Assembly (NCBI RefSeq): GCF_950295315.1
Contig: NC_080168.1
Span: forward strand, 74,000,519 to 74,064,518
Source: Erinaceus europaeus
Lineage: Eukaryota; Chordata; Mammalia; Eulipotyphla; Erinaceidae
Length of the DNA stretch: 64,000 bases
Reading direction: 5' to 3'
Below are positions 9,827 through 20,345 of the stretch, in pieces. Position 1 is the stretch's first letter, and the number at the start of each line of letters is the position of its first letter. The position numbers and the translations under genes were made by a program. The notes under the pieces were generated by a model. That model was given only the letters and a program-made list of their open reading frames with translations. It ran no database searches and was not told where the DNA came from.

Positions 9827-9945
9827 AGTCACTGGCAGCAGTGGATTCATCATAGAGGCACTTCTTCTTCTAGTGTTTGCCATAGAGGCACTGAGCCCCA
9901 ATAATAATAACCCCAGTGACAAAACAAACAACACTGCATACACCC
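9827..9945 (+). mobile_element. 3' fragment of a type B SINE
   Basis: Carries 'actggcagcagtggattcat' and 'gaggcactgagccccaataa', the type B 3' end. It is interrupted by the 18-bp Vingi micro-insertion at 9863-9880. Confidence 0.75.
9863..9880 (-). mobile_element. 18-bp Vingi 3'-end micro-insertion with 12-bp TSD
   Basis: The 18 bases tcttcttctagtgtttgc match, with one change, the 3' terminus of the Vingi copies at 10354 and 21755 (reverse complement of '...aacgctagaagaaga'). They sit between perfect 12-bp direct repeats catagaggcact at 9851-9862 and 9881-9892. The host SINE sequence is restored if the insert and one repeat are removed. This is an extreme 5' truncation of a Vingi transcript. 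Confidence 0.75.
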
Positions 9946-10341
9946 AATTAAAAAAAATTTTTTTTTCTCAACGAGGTTGGGATGCAAGCAGTCATACAAC
10001 AACAACAAAAAAAAGGGAACAGAAGATTGCAATCTAGGAGGACGAAAGGAATCCCTGCCACCTATATGGTCCCACTAACACTTTACTGTTGTAAGCACCA
10101 CCCAGAGGCTCTGGGTTTCTCTCCACTTGTGCTGTAGCACAAGTGCAGGCCTGAGTGCTTGCATAAGGGTCATGCAGCCTGTGTGGACTCTCTGTGGCTC
10201 ACTTAGCTCTGGAAGCCCAGGTGATGGGTCAGCCCTGTGCTCAGCTAGACTGGGCTTGCCGCCTCCGCTGCTGCCTCCCCACTGCCAGCAGGGGGTGCCG
10301 CAGCCAGACTTCATTGGAAAGAGCCCTGGCCACAGAGGAGT
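9946..10341. other. Single-copy-looking GC-richer segment
   Basis: No gene seen. More GC-rich than its surroundings, with a CTCF-like motif at 10283-10300. It ends in the target site of the Vingi insertion (10342-10353). Confidence 0.4.
10283..10300 (+). promoter_or_regulatory. CTCF-like motif
   Basis: TGCCAGCAGGGGGTGCCG is close to the CTCF core CCAGCAGGGGGCGCT. Recognised by eye only. It lies 54 bp from the start of the Vingi insertion and is not inside a repeat that I recognise. Confidence 0.4.
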
Positions 10342-10360
10342 GTCACTTTCACTTCTTCTT

Positions 10361-11312
10361 CTAGCGTTTGTTCCCTTCTTCCGTAGCCAGTCAACAGCAT
10401 CAGATTGAGCCTGATGTAAAGTTTCGAGACCTCCTTTGAATCTGGAGAGGTGGCAGTCGCTGACGATGTGGGTCATTGTCTGTAGCCGCAGGGGCAGTTC
10501 GGGTCGTCTCTGGCTCCCCAGCGATGGAACATAGCGGCGCACCGGCCATGGCCTGTTCCATAGCGATTGAGGAGGGCCCAATCATAACGTGCTAGGTCAA
10601 AGCCAGGTTGACGCTTGCAGGGGTCTGTGATGAGGTGTTTGTTCTTTACCTCAGCTGACTGCCAACTCTGTTTCCAAGAGACTGGAACAGAGAAGTTCAG
10701 TGTAGGCATAGGGGACCAGATTGGGTGATGAGACGTCAAGCGTTGAACAGGGTGGGCAAAGATATCCGCGTATATTGGCAGGTCCGGTCGAGCGTAGACA
10801 TGGGAAATGAACTTAGATGATGCTGCATCCCGACGAATATCTGGTGGGGCGATGTTGCTAAGAACTGGCAGCCATGGAACCAGGGTGGAACGGATGGTTC
10901 CAGAAATTATCCTCATGGAGGAATATAATTTGGAATCGACCAAGTGGACATGGGGGCTACGGAACCATACTGGGGCACAGTATTCTGCAGTGGAATAGCA
11001 TAATGCCAGAGATGATGATCGTAGTGAGGAAGCACTCGCGCCCCATGAGGAGCTGGCCAGTCTTGCAATGATGTTATTCCTCGCGCCCACCTTTGCTGCA
11101 GTTTTTATGAGATGTTTGTGAAATGATAGAGTGCGATCGAGCGTAACGCCAAGATAGACTGGCTGGGCTTCATACCGGATTCTCGTATCGCCAAGCTGCA
11201 CATTAAGCTCATGCGAGGCCGAGGCATGGTGTAGATGGAAAACAGATGATACCGTTTTTGCAGTGCTAGGGATTAGTCGCCATTTTTTACAGTAATCAGA
11301 TATCAGAGACAT
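10361..11312 (-). pseudogene. Vingi reverse transcriptase C-terminal half
   Basis: A 279-codon open frame (11312 to 10473) begins inside the protein at MSLISDYCKKWRL and shows the thumb-side signature of I/Jockey/Ingi-type reverse transcriptases: 'PSTAKTVSSVF', then 'QPVYLGVTLDRTLSFHKHL', then 'LALCYSTAEYCAPVW'. After RYDWALLNRYGTGHGRCA comes a Cys/His motif, CPCGYRQ. There the frame stops; the conserved continuation TMTHIVSDCHLSRFKGGL resumes in another frame, implying a one-base loss near 10476. A second one-base gain near the end (about 10370) shifts the last codons past the TAG at 10361-10363. The catalytic reverse transcriptase core and most of the endonuclease are missing, so it cannot be active. 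Confidence 0.75.
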
Positions 11313-11552
11313 GTCTTTCGTGTTTCCTCGAGGATGTCGAACTCTGATCGACCTTCCCGTGGTGCATCTCGTGAGTACCCATTCATTGGGGAAACTGACG
11401 ATCCTTCCTAGCCGACTGAATCCACATGGATCCCAGTCACTTTCAAAGCCAGCAACAAGCAGCTCCTGCCAGCTTTCAAGCTGTTGGTCCTACTCTTCGA
11501 GTCCTCCAACTTAATGTTGAGGGGCTGTCCTTTGCCAAACACGTTCTTATTG
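11313..11552 (+). pseudogene. Inverted Vingi 5' end with start of the endonuclease ORF
   Basis: Plus-strand sequence sharing 'gatcgacctt' to 'ttggggaaactgacgatcct' with the copy at 21755-21945. An ATG at 11426 opens MDPSHFQSQQQ, the same start as MNPNHFQSQQQ in the other copy. It continues to RVLQLNVEGLSFAKHVLI, the first motif of an APE-type endonuclease (the N of LNVEGL is the usual metal-site Asn). The frame is cut at the insertion boundary. The inversion breakpoint lies between about 11312 and 11345. Confidence 0.75.
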
Positions 11553-11564
11553 GTCACTTTCACT

Positions 11565-12611
11565 GTGTCCCTGATACACCACAGTGGCTTCTTTTTCTTT
11601 CAGAGTGTGTACAAGATGATCAGGGCATACTTCTTTCTCCCTGATAAACAAAGCAGGGGTATCATCTCTTTGTGATCAGCAGTTCTGCAAACTATATGCC
11701 ACCACAAAGCTGCAGGTTCTCCTGGGTCCTACCTTCTAGCATTCCAGCATTTCTGCCTTAGCCAGGAAGGCAACTCCAGGTGTTCAGCCTCTTCTTCTGT
11801 AAATGACACCCTGTTGTCATCTCTTTGCTAACTTTTCTTTCTTTCTGGGAACTTCAATTTTAGCTGCTCATTTGCTTAATTACCTCTATTGCTGATACCC
11901 ACAAAAAGACTGAAGATGTAACAGATGGTGCCTTGGGATAGACGGAGGTTATGGATGCAGAGCTGTCAACACACCTATCTCAATTCCATTTTAACTTTCA
12001 CATTATGTCCCCCCGTGGACTGCTGGCGATGAGCTGTGCTGCTGGCGTGGGATTCACACAGAGTTTAGTAATTCTGTTTCCCTCCTGTGCTTCCTCCCCC
12101 AACCTGCCCCCCTCACTACATTTGGCTTCCCAGTGCTTTCGTAATGATCTCTGCAGCATCTTTAAAAACTATTCCACCTCATTTAAAGTGTGGCATAAAT
12201 GATGGGGTTATGACAAATTAAGTCATAATAAGAAAACATTTTCAATATTTTCTATTTTTTCCATTAAGCTCCTAAAAAATAGTGATTATAGGAGCTCCAC
12301 TCTCTCTCCATAGTTAACGATGTGTTAGCCCTGGCTTCATTAAAAACCTCATTATTCAAAGATTATCACTCAGCCCAAGAAATATCTTCCAAAGTTGGAA
12401 AATGGAACCAGTCTTAGCTTAGAAACTTACTTTAAAGGCATCTGCATGGCTACTGTATTCAGTGGGGGCACTGGTTAACAAATAAAGGTTCCAGAGTGTT
12501 GAGAATAACAGAGTGAAATCAGCAGAATGAAACTTAACACAGGTGATGGCTGACTGCTCTATGAAGGTTGAAAGCTTAGACACTAGAAACAACAGGTATT
12601 TAAGAGATAAG
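11565..12611. other. No gene seen
   Basis: About 1 kb without recognisable repeats or genes. 'ttcttttctttcag' type acceptor look-alikes occur near 11600, but the following frame closes after about 24 codons and shows no family. Confidence 0.4.
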
Positions 12612-12845
12612 CGGGGGGGGGGGGGTAGGCAGTAGTGCAGCGAGTTAGCTGCACATGGCATGAAGTGCAAGGACCAACTCAAGGATCCTGGCTTGAGATT
12701 CCCATAGTAGGTCACTTCACAGGCGGTGAAGCAGGTCTGTAGGTGTCTTATCTTTCTCCCCCTCTCTCTGTCTTCCCTTCCTCTCTCAATTTCTCTCTGT
12801 CCTGTCTAACAACAGTAACAACAAGGCAACAAAAATGGGGGAGGG
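12612..12845 (+). mobile_element. Hedgehog SINE type B
   Basis: Follows a G14 run. Contains 'ggcagtagtgcagcgagtta', a decayed B box 'ggcttgagattcc', 'ggcggtgaagcaggtctgta', the CT-rich stretch and 'aacaaggcaacaaaaatggg'. Confidence 0.82.
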
Positions 12846-12865
12846 GGGTCTAAGTCTGTTGGAAA

Positions 12866-14135
12866 AAAAAAAGAGTTAGATAAGTCTTTGGTCTTGGCTC
12901 TGTTTCCAAATTCACTAGGACCCTTGACTAAAATTATCTCATCTATCTAATGGAGATGGTCAGTTATTTCTGAAAAACATTTAGACTCTTAAAATGTCAA
13001 CTGATGACAAAGCACTGATTTCATTTGCTGAAAGGAAGAGACAAGGGGTCTTTGGAGAAGTGACTGATTCTAGGTCTGGCACAACACAAAAGGATTTAGA
13101 ACACCTCACTCTGCCAGACAATAAGGACATTCTCAAAAGAATACTGGCAGCATGACAAAGTAAAGGCAAGAGTCACCCTAAAGTGGTTCTGCCTAGCCAA
13201 ATCTGAGGAAATTGGATATCAGTTTATTTTGAATATGGTAATAAATGACAAGAGAGAAATAACAAAGGGCTAAAACAAATGGAACAAAAAGTTTTTAGCA
13301 GCAAAGCTGTATCCTTATGCATTTTGTACGTTTATGATGATAAACTTGAAACTACTCTCCCCCTAGAGTTTTTTTTAATATGAAAACCTAGAGCTACATG
13401 ACTTTAAATTTCAGGTGGGAAAAAAATAAAACCTGGATGATAAAATGTGCACTATGAGCTAAAATTGCACAAGGAGTTAAAATATTCTACTCAAACATTC
13501 GAGCACATCTGGAGTGCTGGGGCTAGTGCCTGCTGAGTTTTTCTCATTAAATGGGATTGTGAGAAACATAGGTGTGTTTGCAGAAGGGAATGAGGAAGGG
13601 TTAGAAATAAGCTATAAAAAGGAAATTGAAGGCTCTGCGCAAGAGAAAACTGAGGTGGGCCTGGGGATTGTGGGAGTGGGGAGATGAGCATTCTTATCAG
13701 TTGTCTGAAGGACAGACATGCTCCAGAGAATAGAGTTCATTCATTTTAACTCTAAGGGGCAGAACCATAGGTTGATTTGTTCCACATAAGGGAGTAATCT
13801 CTTTCTCTATAGTTTTTCATGAATAAAATAACTACCCTACCAAGTAGTGAATTATCTTGACTGTAAGTATAGCCTCCACTGTAATTGATCAAGAATGCTG
13901 TCCAAAGAATTGCCATTCTTAAAGGACCAGGGTGGGGGGGTGTCCAAATTGATGGTTCTCAATACACTGTATAGATAACTTTGGAAATCCCTGAAATTAT
14001 GTGTAAATTCATGTCTACCACCAATATCTTTGGATCCAATTATATATCTTCTACTTGTTTTCATTATGGGTTTTCCAAATGCAGTAGATTCTACTTAATA
14101 AATAATCTCAACTCGAACCCTTTGGAAATTCATAG
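12866..14135. other. No gene seen; weak MIR-like patch near 12880-12980
   Basis: Single-copy-looking sequence of 1.27 kb. 'ttatctcatctatctaatgg' near 12940 is faintly MIR-like. Reading frames in it are short and featureless. Confidence 0.4.
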
Positions 14136-14345
14136 TGTCTTTATTTTTTTAGTATTATTTATTTTTGGATAGACAGAAATAAATAGAGAGGGGAAATAGA
14201 AAGCTAGAAAGAAAGAAACCTGCAGTACTGCTTCACCACTCATAAAAACAGGGACCTACAGGTAGAGATAGGGGGCTTGAAGCCAGGTCCCTGCACATTG
14301 TAACATGTATGCTTTACTGAGCATGCCACCACCTTGCCCCATAGT
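14136..14345 (-). mobile_element. Diverged SINE type A
   Basis: Reverse complement of type A: 'tttttggatagacagaaata' (tail side), 'tgcttcaccact', 'ggcttgaagccaggtccctg' (B box), 'catgccaccaccttgcccc' (head). Confidence 0.8.
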
Positions 14346-14397
14346 GCCTTTATAGATTACATTTTTAGTTCAGTATCTATCTTAAAATAGCAATTAT

Positions 14398-14645
14398 ATG
14401 GGCCCAGGCAATGATGCACCCACTTTGATGCACACAATACCATGTGCAAGGACCTGGCTTCAAGCCCATAGTCCCCACTTGCAAGGAGGGAAGCCATACA
14501 AGCAATGAAGCAGTGCTGTAGGTGTTTCTCTTTTTCTTTACCTCTCTATCTGCCCCCACTCTCAATTTCTCTGTTCAAACAACAAAAAAAAATGAAGTTA
14601 AAAAGTAAAGGAATGGCCAACAGCAGTGGTGGATTTGTGAAGCAA
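14398..14645 (+). mobile_element. Diverged SINE, type A head with a type B-like end
   Basis: 'gggcccaggcaatgatgcac' head, 'ggcttcaagccca' B box, 'caatgaagcagtgctgtagg', A-rich tail at about 14580, followed by 'ggccaacagcagtggtggat' which resembles the type B 3' end. Possibly a hybrid. Confidence 0.7.
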
Positions 14646-14734
14646 ATTTTATAAAGAACAATTATAATCATGTGAAAAAATATGTTCTTCCTTTCTTAGT
14701 CTTCTATAGAAGGCTAACTATAATAGAAGGGCAA

Positions 14735-15505
14735 ACCTACTGAAAGATCCACAGACATATGAAAAAATGTTCCAATTCATTGACTGTCAGAGAAATTCAA
14801 ATAAACAATGAGATACCATTTCACCCCTGTGAGAATGTCATGCATCAGAAATGATGGCAACAACAAAGAAAGGTTGTAGGGGAAAATGAACCTTCCTGCA
14901 CTGCTGGAGGGAATGTAAATTGGTCCAACACCTGTGTAGAGTAGACTAGAGAACTGTCACAAGGCTAGAAATGGAACTTCCTTATGACTTGGCAATTCTT
15001 CTCCTGGGAATATATCCTAAGGAATCAAAGATACCCATCCAAAAGGATATGAACAATTTATAATAGCTAAAACCTGGAAGCTACCTAGGTGTCCAAAAAC
15101 AAATGAGTGGCTAAGAAAAGTGTGGTATATGTACACAATGTGATATACTCAGTTATTAAGAGTAATCAACAGACCTTCTTGACCTCATCTTGGATGAAGC
15201 TTGAAGGAATCATGTTAAGTAAGACAATCCAGAAAGATCAATATGGGATGATCCCACTCTTGAGGAGCAAGATGAGAAATAAGAACAGAAAAGGACACAC
15301 AAAGCAGAATTTGGAGTTTGGAGTATTACACCAAAGTAAAGAGTTGGGGTGTGTGTGGGGGAGTAGTTTTTCAGGTCCACTGTAGGGGGGTTGGTAGTAG
15401 GGACACAGACCTTGGAAGTGGGAGAGGTGTAAGACTATACTTCTATTAACTCATAAATCTTATAATCCACTGTGAATTCAACATGGCAGTAAAAAAAATA
15501 GATTG
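14735..15505 (+). mobile_element. L1 ORF2 3' end plus B-type 3' UTR
   Basis: Begins 'agatccacagacatatgaaa' and follows the C-terminal ORF2 region ('agataccatttcacccctgt', 'cactgctggagggaatgtaa', 'aaaacctggaagctacctag') with many stops. The B-type 3' UTR follows, ending 'ataatccactgtgaattcaa' and a short A tail. 5'-truncated and decayed. Confidence 0.85.
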
Positions 15506-15539
15506 AATATCTCAAGTCCTTGAACTGCCAAGTTTTCAG

Positions 15540-15835
15540 TTCTAAGTATATATTCTTTTACTCTAAACAGTTAATATTTCAAATCTGTAAACTGACTTAA
15601 TTCTGACATTGGGCTAAAATTGTTTAAACATTTTTAAAAATAACTTTTTTCCCCAAACACTAAGTTAACATACAACCTTAGACCAGTTAGAAAAGATTCA
15701 ACTGTCAGTATCTAAGATACAATTATTTGTAGATAGTATAAATAACATAAATCATAAAATTATTTAATGACATAAAACCATGGGTTTTCAAAGTAAACAG
15801 AGCTCCCAAATAACTTGGTTATAATAATAATTATC
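15540..15835 (+). mobile_element. Old L1 A'-type 3' UTR, upstream part
   Basis: 'caaagtaaacagagctccca' and 'aataacttggttataataat' match 'agtaaaccaagctcc', 'aataacttgattatgattaa' at 25577-25614. It is split from its continuation at 16720 by the L1 at 15836. Confidence 0.55.
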
Positions 15836-16715
15836 TATTCCTTCACCAAACTCAGCAACAGGAAAACAAATAACCCCATCCAAAAATGGAGAGAGGACAT
15901 GAACAGAATATTCACCACAGAAAAGATCCAAAAGGCCAAGAAACATGAAAAAATGCTCCAAGTCTCTGATTGTCAGAGAACAATAAGATACAACTTCACT
16001 CCTGTGAGAATGTCATACATCAGAAAGGATAATAACAACAAATTCAGGAGAGGTTGTGGGGGCAAAGGAACCCTTCTGCACTGCTGGTGGGAATGTCAAT
16101 TGGTCCAACCCCTGTAGAGAACAGTCTGGAGAACTCTCAGAAGACTAGAAATGGACCTATGCCATGACCCTGCAATTCCTCTCCTGGGGATATATCCTAA
16201 GGAACCCAACACACCCATCCAAAAAGATTTGTGTATACCTATGTTCATAGCAGCACAATTTGTAATAGCCAAAACCTGGAAGCAACCCAGGTGTCCAACG
16301 ACAGATGGCTGGCTGAGTAAGTTGTAGTCTATATACACAATGGAATACTACTCAGTCAATAAAAATGTGATTTCACTGTTTTCATCCCATCTTGGATGGA
16401 GCTTGAAGTAATCATGCTAAGTGAGATAAGTCAAAACAAAAGGATGAATATGGAATGATATCACTAATGGAAGTTGAGAAACAAGATCAGAAGGGAAAAC
16501 ACTAAGCAGAACTTGGACTGGAGTTGTTGTATTGCATCAAAGTAAAAAACTCTGGGGTAGGGGGTAGGGTTCAGGTTCTGAAACATTATGGCAGATGAGG
16601 ATCTAGTGGGGGTTGTATTATTATGTGGAAATGTTATACATGTACAAACTATTGTATTTTATTGTCAACTGTAACCCATTAATCCCCCAATAAAAAATAA
16701 GAAAAAAATTTGCAA
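15836..16715 (+). mobile_element. 5'-truncated L1, ORF2 3' end plus B-type 3' UTR
   Basis: Starts within ORF2 ('accccatccaaaaatggaga', equivalent to 54640 in the full-length L1). A 100-codon open stretch includes FTKLSNRKTNNPIQKW, then [14 protein letters not shown], the start and middle of the Cys-rich motif. One first Cys of the motif reads Phe-Arg-Arg-Gly-Cys, so it is damaged. The B-type 3' UTR ends 'ttaatcccccaataaaaaat'. A probable TSD of ATAATAATAAT type flanks it. Confidence 0.85.
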
Positions 16716-16719
16716 AAAA

Positions 16720-17469
16720 AGATAATAATAATGACTATTATTATTATATATTGCTTTCTTAAACTCTAATAAGACTACAAGAAACCTTACCCATTCTCTT
16801 TAAAATAAGTATCTCTCCTAGTCCCGGAACCTCTGGAACTTTGTTTGTATTTCTTGATGTCTCTCATCTTGATTCCTTACCCTGTGATACTGCCTCTGAT
16901 GACCTCAACTAAATCAATACAACAAGTGCCACCATGCCACATTATGTTGCTATTGCCTTTTTGCTTCAGATTGTATCCAGAGATGCCAAGCCTGAGATGT
17001 CAACCTTCCAACTCCAATAATTTCATGAGATCTTTCCTGACACATGGGACTACTTAGTTCCATTTCAAATGGTGCACTCCCCAACAAAGTTACAGACCTT
17101 AGATACAGGATAGAGTGTAGGGAACTGGGTTAATGTATACACACACCCATAAGTTAGGAGCAATGATATAATTCAAAGTAGAAGTACTTAATAGTCTGCT
17201 GTTATTAGACTTAGACCTGATAAGCTCTGCAAGCTAGCAGAAAGACCTAAAGAAGGCATCATAAATTTTCTAATCCAATATTTACTATATAGGCCTAGAA
17301 ACCCTCCTCTCATACCCCATACTTTACTTCCCTCAATCACTCTGTCTACTCAACTATGTAAAATAAAGTAATATATATATATCTCCTAGTATTTTAAGGC
17401 AGCATTACCATTACCCCTTGATAATCTTTAGAAGAAACACTGTAGACAATTGGCCAAGAGATATACTGG
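16720..17469 (+). mobile_element. Old L1 A'-type 3' UTR, continuation
   Basis: Resumes the element split at 15835: 'cctagtcccggaacctctgg' (16818) aligns with 'ccaagtcctggaacctctgg' at 25680 and 'cccagtcctggcaccctt' in the full-length L1. Homology is clear to about 17060; beyond that I see nothing recognisable. Confidence 0.55.
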
Positions 17470-17509
17470 ATGAATACATATACATACACATACACATACA
17501 CATATACAT
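17470..17509 (+). repeat. ACATAT/ACACAT microsatellite
   Basis: About 40 bp of TACATA and CACATA units directly before a minus-strand SINE, so it borders the insertion site. Confidence 0.85.
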
Positions 17510-17805
17510 ATTCTGTGCCTCCAGGGTTATCTCTGGGGCTCCGTGACTGCACTACAAACCCACTGCTCCTGGAGCCCATCTTTTTTCCACTGTTGTTGTT
17601 GCTGCTGCTGTTGTTGGATAGGACAGAAAGAAACAGAGAGGAGGAGGAGACAGAGAGGGGGAGAGAAAGGCAGATACCTGCAGACCTGCTTCACTGCTTT
17701 TGACGTGACCCCACTGCAGGTGAGTAGGCTGGGACTCGAACCCGAATCTTTGTGCTAGTCCTTGGCATTGCACTACATGTGCTTAACCTGCTGTGCTACT
17801 GCCCA
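17510..17805 (-). mobile_element. Hedgehog SINE type B
   Basis: Full reverse-complement copy: 'gcctccagggttatctctgg' (3' end), 'ggagcccatctttttt', 'ttggataggacagaaagaaa', 'cctgcttcactgct', 'ggactcgaacccga' (B box), 'ctgtgctactgccca' (head). A (TA)n run follows at 17806-17822. Confidence 0.92.
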
Positions 17806-17829
17806 GATATATATATATATATGAAAAAG

Positions 17830-19400
17830 GACAATTATTGTCCCTTATGACAACCTTTATTAGAATCATCACAGAAGTAAATGCAGTAAAATTTGAGGTT
17901 AACTTAGACCCACTTAAACCCTAGGTCTATTTCCTCCTTAACTTGAGGTCAGATCCCATAAACCCAATACTTGTTTACATACAACAAAGGACATTTAACG
18001 CTTTAACAACTGTAAGGAAATCTAAGATCAACAGATAAAGAAAGGACTACAAAAGCTGGATATGGGCAAGAGATTGGCTCACATAATGATGGCCTTTTTG
18101 ATAAATACCAGGCCATCCTGTCATCTAGGGCCCTAGTCAGGGAATCCTTGAATTCCCACCAAACAGTATGGGCCTAGACTTTTAATAGATCCTTCTCTCT
18201 ACCATCACTGATCACTTCCATCAGGAATGTAGTCATAAGCCTTCTTATTGGTCTCTCAAGGACCTTGCCCACACTATAAAGTAGCAATGGTAGGGACTTC
18301 TCCACTCTCCAAAGGCTGGTTCATACTACCCTGCCACTTGAAGAAAACTAGTCCTAAAATGCGTGCAGCCTAGAATGTTCCCAGTTATGACCATGGACTA
18401 ACAGGACTCAGAGGCTACAAGGTTCCTGTGCTAAAAATTAATATATATGAGCCCTAGTTCAGATTGATACAATTAATTATATTTATATTCTTTCTTCAAG
18501 TTTGGGCAGTACTCTTTGCCTTAATCCACCTTTCTAGCCCAATTACCATCTCAGACACTATCTCCCCAGATAATATTTTTAGTCTGCCTGCATATTAACT
18601 ATCCAGCTCAGGCAAAAATTATTAAAGTCATGAGACCCTTGGATTATACCTAAAATAATTTCTTACCTTCTTTCAACCATAAGAACCCTAATTTAATCTG
18701 CTCTATTCCAACATTTTGGCTCCTGTTTATTATATATTTTGTCCTGCTTTATATATTGTTACCTTTCAGCCACCAAGTTGCAGATGCTACTATGATTCCA
18801 TCTTGAACTCCTAGGAAGCTGATCTTACCAATGTGTCCTGGAACCTCACCTCTCCAGAGCCCTACCCTGCTAAGGGAAGAAAGAGGCTGGGGATATGGAT
18901 CAATATGCCAATACCCATGTCCAACAAAGAAGCAATTACAGAAGCCAGAACTTCCACCTTTTGTACCCCATAAAAAATGTTGGTCCATATTCCCAGAGGG
19001 AGAGAAATATTAGGGGAAAAATGACCAGAGGGTTCTTAAACTCAAATTCCATCAGGACCCAGAGAGAGGAGGAAAAAGAAAAACATTCAGAAATAAGGGT
19101 AGGTATGACTTACAAAGGAAGAGAAATGTATTTACTGTTGAATGTAAAACATTGATTCCCCAATAAAGAAATTTATAAAAATAAAAGAAAGGAAGAGAAG
19201 GCAGGACTACAGAAAAATGGGAAAATATATATTTATAGAAATAACAGTCAATCTATATCTGTGACCTTGGGAGAACTACTGCAGTTTCCAATGGAGGGAA
19301 TATGCTCACAAAACTCTAATGGTGGGATTGGTGTGGAGTTATACCCCTGCTATCTCATCATTTTCTAAGTCAATATTAAATTACTAATAAAATATAATTA
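17830..19400 (+). mobile_element. Old L1 A'-type 3' UTR, distal part
   Basis: Shares successive blocks with 26140-26530, 27188-27990 and 58840-59870: 'ggccctagtcagggaatcct', 'agcctagaatgttcccag', 'caagtttgggcagtactctt', then 'ttacctttcagccaccaagt' (18760) and 'agaagcaattacagaagcca'. Positions 19020-19255 interrupt the block and include a B-like end 'gattccccaataaagaa' (about 19152). The A'-type terminus resumes at about 19283 ('ccaatggagggaatatgctc') and ends at about 19390. Confidence 0.7.
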
Positions 19401-20092
19401 AAAAGACCTAACAAAATAAAAGTGTTAGTTACTCCCCCAACAAATTGATACATCTTGAGAAATTCTTATTAAAATCTCAACCATTTTTTGTAGTGGGAAG
19501 AGGGAGGAGGGAAGAGGCAAAGAAACTGTTTCTCAAAATCATTTGCAAGAAACAATATTCAAGAATGCCTTACTTCCCCCAACCCATGCCAAATTATAAC
19601 AAAAAATTCAGGTACTACTAACTAGAAAACTCAAAATTTCTATAATAGAGCTAAATTAAATTTTGGCTAACTTTAATATCAAATCAGCCTTGCTTATATA
19701 AGAATTCAGTATGTTGTTAAGATACAACAGCCATGTTTTGTAGAGAAAATAAAAAGACACTTAAGGTGCTTTAAACACAAAAGGTTTTAATGCAGGAATG
19801 TATTTATGAAGTCCTTGAAAAGGCTAAAGGAGAGATTTCAAGAAGAATCTCTGGAATTACCCAGAATACTACAGCCTGCCAGCCAGGAACCCTATCTCAA
19901 CCCTTATCAAGTGAAGGGATCATAAGGATTACAAACTTTAAGAATAGACTACAAAAGCTTTGATTCAAGGAGCAGGAAGCTGCTAGCTATGCTGCTTCAA
20001 TTTCTAACTTAATAAAGAACATTGGACAATGTTACTTATAGAACGGACTCATGTTTACCAGATCCTCAAAATCCTGTATGATTGATATTTCT
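19401..20092. other. No gene seen; possible old retroelement
   Basis: 'ggttttaatgcaggaatgta' near 19785 and the following text look like decayed repeat DNA leading into the tandem duplication, but I cannot name a family. Confidence 0.3.
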
Positions 20093-20162
20093 GGAGGCAC
20101 TGCCATGGAGTAGCAGCTGCTGCATGTTGCTCACCTGATCAATTAGTTAAAACAACAAAAAA

Positions 20163-20345
20163 TCGGGGCAGGGTTGTGATGCACCTGGTTGAGTGCACAT
20201 ATTACTAAGCACAAGGACCAGGGTTCAAGCCATTGGTTCCCATCTGTAGGAGGGATGCTTCACCGGTGGTGAAGTAGTGTTACAGCTCTCTCTCTCTCTC
20301 TCTCCTTTACCTCTTCCTTCTCTCAGTTTCTCTAGATCTTACTCT
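20163..20345 (+). mobile_element. SINE type A inside tandem unit 1
   Basis: 'ggggcagggttgtgatgcac', B box 'gggttcaagccat', 'ggtggtgaagtagtgttaca', then a (CT)n run and a decayed tail. Confidence 0.82.

Larger units (their letters stand above)
10354..11552 (-). mobile_element. Vingi non-LTR retrotransposon, internally deleted, with inverted 5' segment and perfect TSD
   Basis: A perfect 12-bp TSD gtcactttcact lies at 10342-10353 and 11553-11564. Read on the minus strand, the sense 3' part runs from about 11312 down to 10354 and ends in TAG plus a GAA tail. The 5' part (about 11313-11552) lies in the opposite orientation and carries the start of the ORF. That arrangement is the signature of twin priming. 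The middle (rest of the endonuclease and first part of the reverse transcriptase) is absent, either from this event or because the source was already one of the internally deleted Vingi families. Vingi is known from hedgehog genomes and lacks RNase H. Identification rests on protein motifs and host context. Confidence 0.8.

Noticed and set aside
10807..11071. Plus-strand frames inside the Vingi copy
   Set aside because: Antisense to the recognisable Vingi reverse transcriptase; no motif of their own.
11590..11675. Possible exon after 'tttttctttcag'
   Set aside because: The frame stops after about 24 codons, has no family and no donor; pyrimidine-rich AG sites are common.
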